Assembly (NCBI GenBank): GCA_947247005.1
Contig: OX365955.1
Location: forward strand, 3,978,001-4,042,000
Origin: Spisula solida
Lineage: Eukaryota > Mollusca > Bivalvia > Venerida > Mactridae
Direction of reading: 5' to 3'
Length of the DNA stretch: 64,000 nt
Shown here piece by piece: positions 34,985 to 47,685 of this stretch. The notes beneath the pieces are model-generated. The model worked only from the letters and a program-made list of their open reading frames with translations. It was not told the origin of the DNA and searched no databases. The position numbers were made by a program, and so were the translations under genes. Every line of letters begins with the position of its first letter. Within the stretch, counting starts at the first letter, position 1.

Positions 34985-37900
34985 TGGACCTGCTTTACAA
35001 CGAAAAAACACTTATATGGCCCCAAGCCATAAGGGCAGAAAGTCAATATAGCATACACACTTCAAAGACAGAACGCAAATATGACTCGGCTTCACCACGA
35101 CAGAACGCCAATATGACTCAGCTTCAAAACGATAGAACGTCAATATGGCCCGGCTTCACAACGATAGTACGTCAATATGGCCCTGCTTCACAACGATAGT
35201 ACGTCAATATGACCCGGCTTCACAACGATAGAACGTCAATATGGCCGGGCTTCACAACGATAGAACGTCAATATGGCCCGGCTTCACAACGACAGAACGC
35301 AAATATGACCTGGCTTCACAACGATAGTACGTCAATATGGCCCAGCTTCACAAAGACAGAACGCCAATATGACTCAGCTTAACAACGATAGAACGCCAAT
35401 ATGACCAGGCTTCACAACGATAGTACGTCAATATGACCCGGCTTCACAACGATAGAACGTCAATATGGCCCGGCTTCACAACTATAGTACGTCAATATGG
35501 CCCGGCTTCACAACGATAGTACTTCAATATGGCCCGGCTTCACAACGATAGAACGCCAATATGACCCGGCTTCACAACGATAGAACGTCAATATGACCCG
35601 GCTTCACAACGATAGTACGTCATTATGACCCGGCTTTATAACGATAGTACGTCAATATGACCTGGCTTCACAACGATATTACGTCAATATGACCCGGCTT
35701 CACAACGATAGAACGTCAATATGGCCCGGCTTCACAACGATAAAACGTCAATATGACCCGGCTTCATAACGATAGAACGTCAATATGACCCGGCTTCACA
35801 ACGATAGTACGTCAATATGACCCGGCTTCACAACGATAGTACGTCAATATGGCCCGGCTTCACAACGACAGAACGTCAATATGACCCGGCTTCACGACGA
35901 TAGTACGTCAATATGGCCCGGCCTCACAACGATAGTACGTCAATATGACCCGGCTTCACAACGATAAAACGTCAATATGACCCGGCTTCATAACGATAGA
36001 ACGTCAATATGACCCGGCTTCACAACGATAGTACGTCAATATGACCCGGCTTCACAACGATAGTACGTCAATATGGCCCGGCTTCACAACGATAAAACGT
36101 CAATATGACCCGGCTTCACAACGATAGTACGTCAATATGACCCGGCTTCACAACGATAGTACGTCAATATGACCCGGCTTCACAACCATAGAACGCCAAT
36201 ATGACCCGGCTTCACAACGATAGAACGTCAATATGACCCGGCTTTACAACGAAAGTACGTCAAAATGGCCCGGCTTCACAACGATAGAACGCGAATATGG
36301 CCCGGCTTCACAACGATAGAACGCCAATATGACCCGGCTTCACAACGACAGAACGCCAATATGACCCGGCTTCACAACGATAGAACGCAATTATGACCCG
36401 GCTTCACAACGATAGAACGCCAATATGACCCGGCTTCACAACGATAGTTCGTCAATATGACCCTGCTTCACAACGATAGTACGTCAATATGACCCGGCTT
36501 CACAACGATAGAACGTCAATATGACCCGGCTTCACAACGATAGAACGTCAATATGACCCGGCTTCACAACGATAGTACGTCAATATGACCCGGCTTCACA
36601 ACGATAGAACGTCAATATGACCCGGCTTCACAACGATAGTACGTCAATATGACCCGGTTTCACAACGATAGAACGCCAATATGACCCGGCTTCACAACGA
36701 TAGAACGTCAATATGACCCGGCTTCACAACGATAGAACGTCAATATGACCCGGCTTCACAACGATAGAACGCCAATATGGCCCGGCTTCACAACGATAGA
36801 ACGCCAATATGACCCGGCTTCACAACGATAGAACGCCAATATGGCCCGGCTTCACAACGATAGTACGTCAATATGACCCTGCTTCACAACGATAGTACGT
36901 CAATATGACCCGGCTTCACAACGATAGAACGTCAATATGACCCGGCTTCACGACGAAAGTACGTCAATATGACCCGGCTTCACAACGATAGAACGTCAAT
37001 ATGACCCTGCTTCACAACGATAGAACGCCAATATGACCCGGCTTCACAACGATAGTACGTCAATATGACCCGGCTTCACAACGATAGAACGTCAATATGA
37101 CCCGGCTTCACAACGATAGAACGTCAATATGACCCGGCTTCACAACGATAGAACGTCAATATGACCCGGCTTCACAACGATAGAACGCCAATATGACCCG
37201 GCTTCACAACGATAGAACGTCAATATGACCCGGCTTCACAACGATAGAACGTCATTATGACCCGGATTCACAACGATAGAACGCCAATATGGTCCGGTTT
37301 AACAACGATAGAACGTCAATATGACCCGGCTTCACAACGATAGAACGCCAATATGACCCGGCTTCACAACGAAAGAACGCCAATATGACCCGGCTTCACA
37401 ACGATAGTACGTCAATATGACCCGGCTTCACAACGATAGAACGTCAATATGACCAGGCTTCACAACGATAGAACGTCATTATGACCCGGATTCACAACGA
37501 TAGAACGCCAATATGGTCCGGTTTCACAACGATAGTACGTCAATATGACCCGGCTTCACAACGATAGAACGCCAATATGACCCGGCTTTACAACGATAGA
37601 ACGCCAATATGACCCGGCTTCACAACGATAGAACGTCAATATGACCCGGCTTCACAACGATAGAACGCCAATATGACCCGGCTTCACAACGAAAGAACGC
37701 CAATATGACCCGGGTTCACAACGATAGTACGTCAATATGACCCGGCTTCACAACGATAGAACGCCAATATGACCCGGCTTCACAACGATAGAACGTCAAT
37801 ACGACCCGGCTTCACAACGATAGAACGTCAATATGACCCGGCTTCACAACGATAGAACGTCAATATGACCCGGCTTCACAACGATAGTACGTCAATATGA

Positions 37901-38195
37901 CCCGGCTTCACAACGATAGAACGTCAATATGACCCGGCTTCACAACGATAGAACGTCAATATGACCCGGCTTCACAACGATAGAACGTCAATATGACCCG
38001 GCTTCACAACGATAGAACGCCAATATGACCCGGCTTCACAACGATAGAACGTCAATATGACCCGGCTTCACAACGATAGAACGTCATTATGACCCGGATT
38101 CACAACGATAGAACGCCAATATGGTCCGGTTTAACAACGATAGAACGCCAATATGGTCCGGTTTCACATTGATAGAACGCCATTAAGACCGTGGT
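34985..38195. repeat. 32-bp minisatellite, about 100 units, with 7-unit higher-order structure
   Basis: The unit is GACCCGGCTTCACAACGATA followed by GAACGTCAATAT (32 bp, measured at 36,491 and 36,523). The main variable sites are GACCC/GGCCC, GAACG/GTACG and GTCAAT/GCCAAT. The first units and the last two are the most diverged, as expected for array edges. Rare variants recur at exact multiples of 32: ACGATAAAAC at 35,737 and 35,961 (224 bp), and GTCATT at 37,251, 37,475 and 38,083 (224 and 608 bp). Non-multiple-of-three length and mixed frames argue against coding. Confidence 0.95.
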
Positions 38196-38539
38196 TGAGT
38201 TCACTCACGAAATCCACAAAATAAAACCCCCAGGAATATGAATGCTTTTACTATATATTGATGTAATTACCTAAATGTATCCAAACATCGTCGACTAATG
38301 GTGGACTTTAGTGTTACAGTACTTAGTAATATCTTCACCTCTCTATCATTTAACTGAAATATAAGATTACATACTATACTTGTATGTGACGTTTATTCTA
38401 TCCACGCAATTTATATACTTACTTTACTTTAACGTAACGAAATATATTTGAAACTATGTTGCATTTTTTTGTAGACTATAATAAGATTTTTATTACCTGT
38501 CGAAGGTCATCGTGCCTATTTCACTTACGGGTACGGGCC

Positions 38540-38835
38540 CGAACACTTATTGTTAATTGTAAATGACTCATATGGAAATGACTGTTGTACATTGGACAAC
38601 TATACCTGTTTCTACCTCAGTGGCCCATCTAATCATTATTGAATGGCAAAGTACCTGCGACAGGTTGACAAAATCAACCTATAATACTGTGATATTTTGT
38701 TTTTGTACTTCTGTCATGTTGTTTATGTCATACGATTTCTGTACACTTGTTTTTGCATAGAGGCTCACAGGGAAGACTGGACTTGCCCAACTGTGACGCC
38801 TCTTAAAATAAAGTCGTTATCATTATTATTACTTT
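38540..38835 (+). mobile_element. Probable LINE 3' end fragment
   Basis: A T-rich tract ends with GGCTCACAGGGAAGACTGG, CAACTGTGACGCCTC, AAAATAAAGTCG and an ATT-type short repeat. This layout of a conserved 3' UTR, AATAAA and a microsatellite tail is typical of CR1/RTE-like LINE ends. No coding part remains. The 65-codon open frame inside it (38,563-38,760) is not considered real. Confidence 0.4.
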
Positions 38836-38958
38836 ATTTAACATAAAACATAGCATATACATGCATAGCCAGAACAAATATAATACTAGTGAGAAGAAAG
38901 CAAATCAATAATAACAAAATTTTATAAACAGTTTGTATGTATGGGTAAAAAGTGACAT

Positions 38959-39344
38959 TGTCAATTTCATTAGGCCTTAACGGTTATTTTCAAAAAGCAA
39001 TAACTTGGTAACCTATCTGAAGAGCCATGGATTTTGAGACCGAAAGGTGGAAAACACCATAAGATAGAAGAAAACGAAATACAACCTCAAGTTGGTTTGT
39101 TTACAAACTAATGATTTGTAAACATAAAGTGCACAAGTTTTAATCAAAGGGAAGCAACTCTTGCAAAATTAGTATTTTGTCATCCATACATTTTACTTAA
39201 ATGCGATTTTTGGCATACTATTTCGACAGATACATTTAACCTTATGTTGTCAATTATTGGTCATTTGTGAAAAATATACCAATTCCTTGTTGTCTATTAA
39301 CTGGATGATCGAACAAAGTCTTGCTTGAGATAATGTGGCTTTAA
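38959..39344 (+). mobile_element. TTAA-ended MITE, copy 2
   Basis: The body matches 12,607-12,991 (GGTAACCTATCTGA, TGTTTACAAA, ACTGGATGATCG) and the right end is GATAATGTGGCTTTAA. The left end is diverged (TCAATTTCATTAGGC). Confidence 0.65.
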
Positions 39345-40730
39345 GGGAAGCATAATAAATGTACATTGTATTTAGCAATTTGCAAAATAGTACGAGTTAA
39401 GGTTGTGGACATGAGACATGTAAATTTTTGTATGGTTGGCCAGTTGGAGAAATACGTTTGAAATATTTTGATATGTTTTGAACAAATTAATAAAAAGCGG
39501 TATTCACTTTCAATGACACCCATGTAGCATTGTAAACAAGTTCTATATTAGCTACTCGTATATAAGTTTGGAAAAAAATAATTATCAGATTACAAGTCGA
39601 TAGTGTATGGTTACAAATCATGTGTGGTTCTATGGGGACCAGGGATCCGGACCCCGCCCCTGAAATGTTGGCATACATATTGATGGTTATCTTATACACA
39701 AGTTTACACTGGTTTGTCTGTTCTAACAGTCTGATCAGGGCACTCTTCCAAGAAAACATAGCTGGTTAGACCCCTGAGAAAAATAGCTAGTCGGACCCGT
39801 TTCTTGGGTAAAATAGCTAGTCGGAACCCCTTCCCCCGAGAAAAAAATGTTAAATTCGCAAATGTAATTTACCAGGCTATATATATAATGTGGAATAATA
39901 ATATATGTGGAAGATAATTCTAGAATCATAAACAATTTCTTAAAAGAGTTGTCTTTCTTGTTCTTCGAACTCAACTGAAAACTCGATTTTGAGTTCCGTC
40001 AGATAGTCCAGATGTCAGAGGGGGTATCCCAGAACATTTTGGTACCAAAACATTTTCTGCATACTCCATTGTTAGGTTCACCATATATGCATGGCGAGTA
40101 TGTTGCTGGCTTTTAGTTCCGTCGTCGACTAGTAACATGAAAACTATACAAGCCTCAGAACCCGATTTAACTGATCTGGATGAAATTTGATCCTGAAAAT
40201 AATATCCTATTTTTGGAAGTTTTGATAACATTTTGTATTACAACTTATATCCATGTACAGAAAACCTAAACCACGTCAAGTTTACATCTTCAAAACACTT
40301 AGAACATCAGTTTTTGAATTATGGTACTTGAGATAGAAACTGAAAAGACAGGCTCAATATTTAAAACCAGGATTACATTTAATAATCTTAGCATTTTTAA
40401 AACTGAGTAGAAAGACTTATTTTAATGCCATTGAAGTTGAAGGTTATATCATTACCTATTCACCAGTACAAACTATCAAGCTTAACATTCATATAGTTCC
40501 TGAATTTTGAAGGATATCTATTTGAGCTGGATCCTGATCCTGAATACTAATCGTTTGTGAACACGGAACCTGACGGAACCTGACGGAACCTGACGAAACC
40601 TGACGAAACTGAAACACGGGATATTGGAATACAAATGTAATTACCATGAATTACGAAGTTTAACTGTATATTAATGTATAAATTCGAATAAGATATAACA
40701 TGTACATATACTGTATAGCAATAGATCTAC
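39345..40730. other. Intergenic DNA with minor repeats
   Basis: About 39,625-39,845 has GC-richer blocks with repeated AATAGCTAGTCGGACCC-like phrases, loosely echoed near 59,430-59,490. An 11-bp-like direct repeat (GGAACCTGACG, about four units) lies at 40,565-40,610. An 86-codon minus-strand open frame at 39,971-40,231 has no recognised domain. Confidence 0.35.
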
Positions 40731-40997
40731 CTTGCATTTTATAAATGGTAAAATGACGTCACTTCTACCGGGATCTGTGGGTGACGTTGGTTCAAGGTAG
40801 GTATGTGACGTCACACGACGTCGTGGCGTTCTCGGGCCGTCAGTAGGATTGAGAATCGAAGATCCACCATAAAGTTCGTTGTTATTTGTTACGACGTTGT
40901 TGCCTGGTGCCCGACTCTCGTAAGCACCAAAATGTCGTATGGGAGGCAGTGCTGACCCCTCTACTTGTAGTTTGTCCCCTATCAATACCATGGAACC
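40731..40997 (-). CDS. Candidate internal exon of an unknown gene
   Basis: On the minus strand an open stretch of exactly 89 codons is bounded by a possible acceptor (TATATTAAAG before 40,997) and a good donor (GCAAG then GTAGAT at 40,730). It is phase 0 at both ends. Its composition differs from the AT-rich surroundings: Pro, Gly, Asn, Thr and Arg are common, as in ALPPIRHFGAYESRAPGNN and NPTDGPRTPRRR. It resembles a disordered linker or cytoplasmic tail. I recognise no family. The acceptor lacks a strong pyrimidine tract and no neighbouring exon was found, so it may be a pseudo-exon. Confidence 0.35.
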
Positions 40998-41310
40998 CTT
41001 TAATATAAAAAGGAACAAGTTCCTAAATAAACTTAGCTTTCTACTCAATCCTTGATTTGTAATATGTTTCATAACATAAATATATTAGTATATGAATATG
41101 TTGCTAGTCTCTTTATAATTCTAATCAGAATGACCACATATTTCATTCGTTTTATATAATGGTGTTTTTATAGTAAAAACTGTTGTAAATTTGGATGATA
41201 TATAAATAAACAATAAAACATAGATATTGTTTAAACCAATTATAAAAAGCATTGTTATGTATTGTCCGATCAATGCAATATAAAAACATCTTAGTGTAAT
41301 CGGCTAAAAC

Positions 41311-41884
41311 CACAGGTAACTGTGTCATTGATAAAGAGTAAAAAGGCTGTTATAAAATTTATGTTATCTTAGAAAGGTGCATTTGTACTAAAGTGGTCAT
41401 ATTTTCATGGTATCAAAAACAAGAATCGGTTTTCGATATCTTCATAAAGCAATTACATTTATTGACAACATCGTTAGAACTACCTCCATGCAAAATTCCA
41501 TCGAAATTGATTGACTACTTAAAAAGTTATACCATGAAATGTATACCGCGGTGTCCAGTCCGTCACTGCATGATATGCATTCATTAGAAACGACAATGCT
41601 CTTCTAAACAAGAAAAAATAGTGATTTCACGCCCTATGGGAATATTTTCTTAATTATGGACGGATTTTTATAATATTTATATCAAATTAAAGACGAAGCT
41701 CTCTAGTTTCTGATTATGTAAATATATTTAAAATAACATCAGTATTCATGAAATGTCTATTACAAACAAACTGCACCTCAGTGACTGTGTGATCAAGTTC
41801 CCGTGTTATGAACCTGTCTAAGATATTATAAATATAAAAAAAAATTTTTTTGTTTACTCTTTATTAATGATACAGTTACCTGTG
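41311..41884. mobile_element. hAT-like MITE with CACAGGTAAC ends, copy 1 (574 bp)
   Basis: The left arm is CACAGGTAACTGTGTCATTG followed by ATAAAGAGTAAAAA. The right arm is its inverse with two or three changes. It is flanked by GCTAAAAC on both sides (41,303-41,310 and 41,885-41,892), a perfect 8-bp target duplication. The internal 500 bp has no transposase-like frame. This is the long version; copies at 52,378 and 62,862 are little more than the arms. Confidence 0.8.
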
Positions 41885-42070
41885 GCTAAAACGGCATTGA
41901 AAACCATTACCTTATGCACCGATCCATATTCTCATATGTACAATAGTTGGGTGGGAAACACTGTTCAAGCGTTTCTAAAATTTCCATTGCCCCCCCCCGC
42001 CGAGATTTGAACAAGGTACCTCCAGACTGGTAGTAGAGAGAGTTAACCACTCAGCCACCGTGCCTCCCCT
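41885..42070 (-). repeat. tRNA-derived SINE-like element
   Basis: Reading the minus strand from 42,070, GGCACGGTGGCTGAGTGGTT resembles the 5' half of a Ser/Leu-type tRNA with its A box, and TTGTTCAAATCTC near 42,010 serves as a B box. Downstream, TTCCCACCCAACT and GTTTTCAATGCC resemble the plus-strand element at 60,975. The hAT-like MITE has inserted beside or into its 3' end at 41,884. Confidence 0.5.
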
Positions 42071-42352
42071 GCCTAACATTACCAACTCAAACAGAAAGTT
42101 ACAGCATGCCACAACAACAACAGAACTCAAACCTTATGTTTAGTGACATCAAGAGGTAAAATCTCTTCATTCTGTCGTGATTTCGGTCGTCTTTGTTGTC
42201 TCAACTCTGCTTGACGTAATAAATCGTCTGACATTCTAAAATAAATGATATTCATCTACTAGCATTAGCAAGAGTAGCAAATACGAGACGAGTATAGTAT
42301 GAAAACTTTTAACCGCCACTCATGAACAGTTCGTGCTTATTCGTCAACCTAT

Positions 42353-42595
42353 CAGGCCCCGATCTCACAAATGATCTCAATTTGAGTTAAATCTCATCTC
42401 ATATATTGTCATTTATCTTTGACGAAATTTGCTTGGCTGGATTCAAAATGGGCATCACAAAATAGAAACAATATTCTGAGTTTATTACAGTAAATTGTCA
42501 AGATCACGAATTTCTGATGCACAAAAAATTCAGACCCTGGTTTGACCCAAATCTCATTTTGAGCTGAGACTGAATCGGGATCGAGGTCAGGTTTC
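42353..42595. mobile_element. GATCTC MITE-like element, copy 1
   Basis: It begins CAGGCCCCGATCTCACAAAT and ends with imperfect inverted sequence ATCGGGATCGAGGTCAGG. A shared middle includes TTCTGAGTTTATTACAG. Related copies are at 51,153 and 57,345. Confidence 0.45.
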
Positions 42596-42712
42596 ATTTC
42601 TATAACTAATATGTCGTTGATCTTTAATTCGTTCCTGTTATCTCTTCTGCACCTTTCGTGTTCTGCTGTTTCCGTTGAACAATGATTTCCCTGTCTGATT
42701 TGTAATTATCTG

Positions 42713-43116
42713 TTAAAGCCACATTATCTCTCCCAAGACATTTTTCCCGATCATCCAGTAAATAGCCTAATTACAAGGAATTAGGACATATTCACAAATG
42801 ATCAAAAATTAAAGACATAATGTTAAATGTATCTGTCAAAATAGTACGCAAAAAATCACTTTTAGTAAAGTGTATGGATGACAAAATACTGCGTTTGCAA
42901 GAGTTGCTTCCCTTAGATTATACATTTTGCATTTTTTGTTTACAAATCATTATTTAGTAAACAAACCAACTGGAGGTTGTATTTCGTTTTCTTCCACCTT
43001 ATTGTGTTTTCCACCTTTAGGACTCCACTTAAGTGTACAAAAGCCATGGCTCTTCAAATAGGTTACCAAGTTTTTGCTTTTTGAAAATATCCGTTGAATG
43101 CCTAATGTGGCTTTAA
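42713..43116 (-). mobile_element. TTAA-ended MITE, copy 3 (404 bp, complete)
   Basis: Starts TTAAAGCCACATTATCTCTC and ends TAATGTGGCTTTAA, giving terminal inverted repeats of about 14 bp that include TTAA at both ends. It is in the opposite orientation to the copies at 12.6 and 38.9 kb. No coding capacity. Confidence 0.75.
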
Positions 43117-43795
43117 ACAAGTCAAAAAATTCCAACAGAAACACACAAAGAATAACGAATGTCAGTTGAAAGCTTCTCGCGAAGTCCTACTTAATTGTAA
43201 GCGAAATATGGACTTCCAGCGGCTAAATTAAGTTCATTTTCTCATTCAGTTGGGTATCGACCATTGTGCTGTGTAATAGAGGTGCTTTTATGTGTTTTGT
43301 GCTCGGCTGTTTAACTTACGATTGAGTGATGCCTTCCTTGTCCGATTTTCCATCATCTTTTCACAAGTATCGATAAATTTGGTTGACATAAGCGACAACA
43401 TACTATAGGTGACGAGCAAGACTTTAAGGAGCGGACGATGTTTATGGATGTTACGTAGGAAGTGCTATTGGCTCTGTTGAACATTTTCCCAAGAGCTAGT
43501 ATCGATGTTTTACTCAATACGCACAATTCGATCATCGTATTTGAAAGCTATTTATTAACAACATTGCGTACTAGCTTCTGTACTAAGTGGTACTGATACA
43601 TTATGGACAACATATCGATTGTCGGAACTTGTTTTCCTTTGAGTAGAATTAGAGCAATACCACCCAGTAAATTGATAGTAGAATAATTGCCTTACCTGTA
43701 CAATATGCGTATATTCCCTTACATGTATGTATATAATTATATAGTTATAATAACTGTTATTTCATTATCATAGTTATGTTATTACATGACTTTGC
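43117..43795. other. Intergenic DNA, no gene seen
   Basis: Only short open frames are present and no repeat was recognised. Confidence 0.4.
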
Positions 43796-45180
43796 TTGTA
43801 ACTGGTCTGGGCAATGAAATGACCTAGATTTCATAGAGACAAACATTGTGACCAAGTATCATAAAGGTTACGTAAATAATGTGACCTCGAGAGTGTTAAC
43901 AAGGTTTTTTATCAATGTGACCCGGTGATCTAGTTTTTGGCCCGGGGCGGAAGGTCATAGTTATAATAACACTTTCTCAGCCTACCAGAATTGGCAGACT
44001 ACAAAATCCAAATTCCCAAAACTCCAAATTACATTACAAGCAAGCGCATACATGCTTCAGCGCTGGCAGCGCTTTGATTAATTACAGGTGACCCAGTTGC
44101 GAACATGACCTAAATTTTATAGAGATACACATTGTGACCAAGTTTCATAAATAGTAGGCAAAAAGCGTGACCATTGGAGTGTTAACAATATTTTTCTTTG
44201 ATGTGACCTTGTAACCTAGTTTTTGACCCTAGATGACACAGTTACGAACTAGACATAGATTTCATAGCGACAAACATTGTAACCAAGTTTCATAAAAATT
44301 AGGTAAAAATGTGATCTATCGAGTGTTAACAAGGTTTTTCTTTGATTTGACATAGTGACCTAGTTTTTGACCCCAGGTGACCCAGTTACGAACTTGGCCT
44401 AGATTTCCCAGTTACGAACTTGGCCTAAATTTCATAGAGATACACATGGTAACCAAGTTTCATAAAGACTAAGTAAAGAATGTGACATTGAGAGTGTTAA
44501 CATGGGTTTTATTCAATGTGACCTGGTGACCTAGTTTTTGACCCCATATGACCAAGTTGCGAACTTGTCCTAGCATTCATAGAGATACACATTGTGACCA
44601 AGTTTCATTAAGATTATATAAAAATGTGATCTCTAGAGTGTTAAGAAGGTTTTTCTTTTATTTGACATAGTGACCTAGTTTTTGACCCCAGATGACCCAG
44701 TTACGAACTTGGCCTAGATCTCCCAGTTACGAACTTGGCCTAAATTTCATAGAGATACACATTGTAACCAAGTTTCATAAAGACTAAGTAAAAAATGTGA
44801 CCTTGAGAGTGTTAACAAGGTTTTTCTTCAATGTGACCTTGTGACCTAGTTTTTTACCCAGGTAACCCAGTTGTGAACTTGACCTAGATTTAATAGAGGT
44901 TCACATTGTGACCAAGTTTCATTAAGCTTATGTCAAAATGTTACCTCTAGAATGTTAACAAGGGTTTTCTTTGAGTTGACCTAGTGATCTAGTTTTTGAC
45001 CCCAGATGACCCAGTTACGAACTTGACCTAAATTTTATAGAGACAAACATTGTTACCAAGTTTAATAAGTGAAAGCTGTGACCTCTGGAGTGTTAACAGT
45101 CCCAATTGTTTACGACGGACGGTGGACGACGGACGACGAACGACGGACGCCGGACATAGAGCGATTACAATAGCTCACCT
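43796..45180 (+). mobile_element. Pearl-like element: tandem ~140-175-bp core repeats plus ACGG tract
   Basis: GTGACCTAGTTTTTGACCCC recurs near 44,212, 44,351, 44,526, 44,675, 44,842 and 44,983, with a diverged unit at 43,928. Spacings are about 139, 175, 149, 167 and 141 bp. Each unit also holds TTTCATAGAGAYACACATTG and GAGTGTTAACAAGG. The block ends in ACGACGGACGGTGGACGACG and a short terminal sequence ATAGCTCACCTTG. Tandem cores followed by an ACGG-type microsatellite are the layout described for bivalve pearl elements. About 43,965-44,085 is an unrelated interruption. Same-family sequence lies at 61,970-62,510. Confidence 0.6.
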
Positions 45181-45319
45181 TGAATACTCATGAATATTAG
45201 TGATTAAAATCATTCTTAAACTGAATTTACATTTCAAAATGGCAAACAATAATTGATTTTTTTTAAAAACAGTGTCGCACAACATAACCCCTGCGAAAAC
45301 ATATAAAAGACTAAGTGTA

Positions 45320-45395
45320 CATTCCATAAAACCGGGCCTCTCAAAAAACTTGGGTCCGGTCCGTTAGGGTCCGGTTTTGAGGGAGTTTATTGTAC
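45320..45395. mobile_element. Pogo/Tigger-like terminal fragment
   Basis: It ends TCCGGTTTTGAGGGAGTTTA then TTGTA, the inverse of the start TACAGTAAACTCCCTGAAAA at 63,312. Both look like ends of one pogo-type family. The left end is not visible here. Confidence 0.4.
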
Positions 45396-46561
45396 ATTGG
45401 CATGATAAAAAGTGACATATAAATGATCGATATATATTAATATTGTACATATACCTCGCAGACGATAATGCTAGCATTGTTTATAAACAGAAATGGTTAT
45501 TGTAGTCCGTTTATTCAAGTCTGTAATTAAATCATGTATACAAACAGTACATGATATCAAAACAAAGCATTTTTATTGTTTAAAAACTTTTGAACTGATA
45601 AAACGGCAGTGCATGAAAATCAAAACTGTATGCACCAAGCCATAATTATACTCATTTATGCAATATCTGTTATTTGTTTTTAATTTAAAAGAGAACTTTC
45701 AATACTGGTTATACATGTATATACAATGTTATAAAACAGGTGACTGACCTAACAAAACGAGTTAAACATGTCGACAGGCCGCTTGTTGTAAATTGTATGT
45801 ACATTGTATATTGTAATGTATATGCATTTTAATGAGATTATGCCTATGTACTCGATCGAACAAACATCAACATAGAAATACATTTAATTGCGTTTGCGGA
45901 CTCTAGACGTTTAGATAGAAGTTGGTTTTTCAAAATTCAAAAGGCCGTATGGCCTATATCAAACATGATAATAATAATAACTTTTTTTTATAGTTGAACA
46001 CATAGATCTATGAGGCTCGAGACCAATTTTCAATGTGGTCCACAACAGCATGGGGTTTATACAATCATTTATAGGAATACATGATAATTATGAGCAAAAG
46101 AAAACATAACAGAATAACTCATTGAGTCAATAATAAAGAGGCAAAACAATACAAAACACACCAGCGTGATGTTAGACCACATACACTAGAACATAGATCA
46201 TACATATTACATAAGATAAGAATTGCCCTTACCTGGTGTACGTGTATGTCCTAGACAGTTCAACATATCATGTCTATACCTGGTTGTGATTGGTACGCTA
46301 TTATTGATTCATGGAGAAGAAGTATTGACCGTTATCTGCCGTGTTTTATATTAGACAAACACTATTCAGGCAGCTTAGACATGTTTGCAAGGATTGTACC
46401 ATGCGTGATGAATAATAGAAATATTAAAGCGGATCTATCATTATTGATGCCTGGAATTGCTATGTACGTGAGGCTAAGACAAAACATTCACGTGTTTCAC
46501 GTATCCCGATTTGTCCTAATTGTTTGTTTCTCCGATAGCCAAGGAAACGAGTAAATCACGC
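45396..46561. other. Intergenic DNA, no assignable gene
   Basis: A 94-codon open frame starting ATG at 46,270 (MSIPGCDWYAIIDSW) has no recognisable domain or splice context and is left uncalled. The rest is AT-rich. Confidence 0.35.
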
Positions 46562-46713
46562 TCAAATTTAAATTCTATATAATTCTATACTGACAGCTGC
46601 AAAATGGTGACGGTTACGGTTTGTAGGAGTTCAGTAACAGAACCATTATCAGTATTGCAGCTCCATTTGTCACACTTCATAATTGTAAAAAATTATAAAG
46701 AATTTAAATTTGA
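46562..46713. mobile_element. 152-bp inverted-repeat (MITE-like) element
   Basis: The left arm TCAAATTTAAATTCTATATA is inverted at the right as AATTATAAAGAATTTAAATT then TGA, about 23 bp with one or two mismatches. No convincing target duplication was seen. Confidence 0.45.
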
Positions 46714-47150
46714 ACGTAAGTTTAATCATTTCGTAAGTGCTTTGATAAAACAGTACTCTAAGGCTGATTAAACTACGGAAGCTCTTTGTAGACACTTGTG
46801 AATGTTCAATACGTTATCGTGTGATTATTTCTTTATATGGTACTCATGAATATTCAGACTGTTTATTCTTTGTTATTTTTACAAGTGTTTCAAACGTTGC
46901 GCTGAATCCAATTTAACGAAGCTAGACGAATAGAGTAATTTTGTGATGTCTAACGAATTATGACCGAACAAAAATATTAAATCGAAACGACACAAACTCT
47001 CACAGACGCCCACAGACGCATCCGCATATGTAAACAGCACTAACGTTAGACAGCGTGTATATTCGTACTGAGAACGAATTTAGCGGAAGTCCTTTTCGCC
47101 CGTATTCACAAGTTGACGTCGAATGGCATTCCCAGTGACGTAGCCAGAGA
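46714..47150. other. Intergenic DNA, no gene seen
   Basis: Short open frames only and no repeat recognised. Confidence 0.4.
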
Positions 47151-47164
47151 GGCAGTCTGAGGAG

Positions 47165-47685
47165 ATTCTCCCTTTTAAGGCGGTGAGAATGATTTCCCCT
47201 GAAAATCATGGGAGGTCACTCTATAGTACAACACTTACTTCCCCTGAAAATCAGGGGCGGAAACTCTGCTTGACTAATTTTACGTCCGTAAGGGTGACTT
47301 CCCTTGAAAATAAGTGCAGGTAACTCTGTAGTACAACAGTTACTTCCCTTGATATCAGGGAAGTGTACTCTGATTGACTTTTTGAAATCGGTAAGAGTGA
47401 CAACTCCTAAAAAGCAGGGGAGATAACTCTGTTTAGCTTATTTTAAGACTGTAAGAGTGATTGCCCCTGAAAATATTGGGAGGTGACTCTATTAACTCTG
47501 TTTTACTTATTTTAAAGGCAGTATGAGTGACTTCCCCTGAAAATCCAGGGAGGCAATTCTGGTTGACTTATTTTAAGACGGTAAGAGTAACTTCCTTTGA
47601 TATCAAGGTAGGGAACTATGTTTTACTTTTTTTAAGTCCGTAAGAGTGATTTCAGAGGAGGGAACTCTGGTTGACTAAGTTTTAG
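47165..47685. repeat. ~60-bp degenerate tandem repeat, about 8-9 units
   Basis: Each unit carries TTCCCCTGAAAATCAGGGGA, itself a hairpin, then GGTAACTCTG, TTGACTTATTTTAAG and CGGTAAGAGTGA. Units differ at many positions, so the array is old. Confidence 0.75.

Noticed and set aside
34984..38195. Regular ~32-bp repeats as a possible CRISPR array
   Set aside because: Units are contiguous with no unique spacers, the host is an animal, and no cas genes occur. It is a minisatellite.
39971..40231. 86-codon minus-strand open frame
   Set aside because: No family recognised; the sequence looks like dispersed non-coding repeat.
41995..42069. Functional tRNA gene of Ser/Leu type on the minus strand
   Set aside because: The A and B boxes are recognisable but the arms do not pair well and a SINE-like body follows, so it is treated as SINE-derived.
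46270..46554. 94-codon open frame starting MSIPGCDWYAII
   Set aside because: No domain recognised and no supporting splice or homology signal. It could be an exon but the evidence is too thin to call it.
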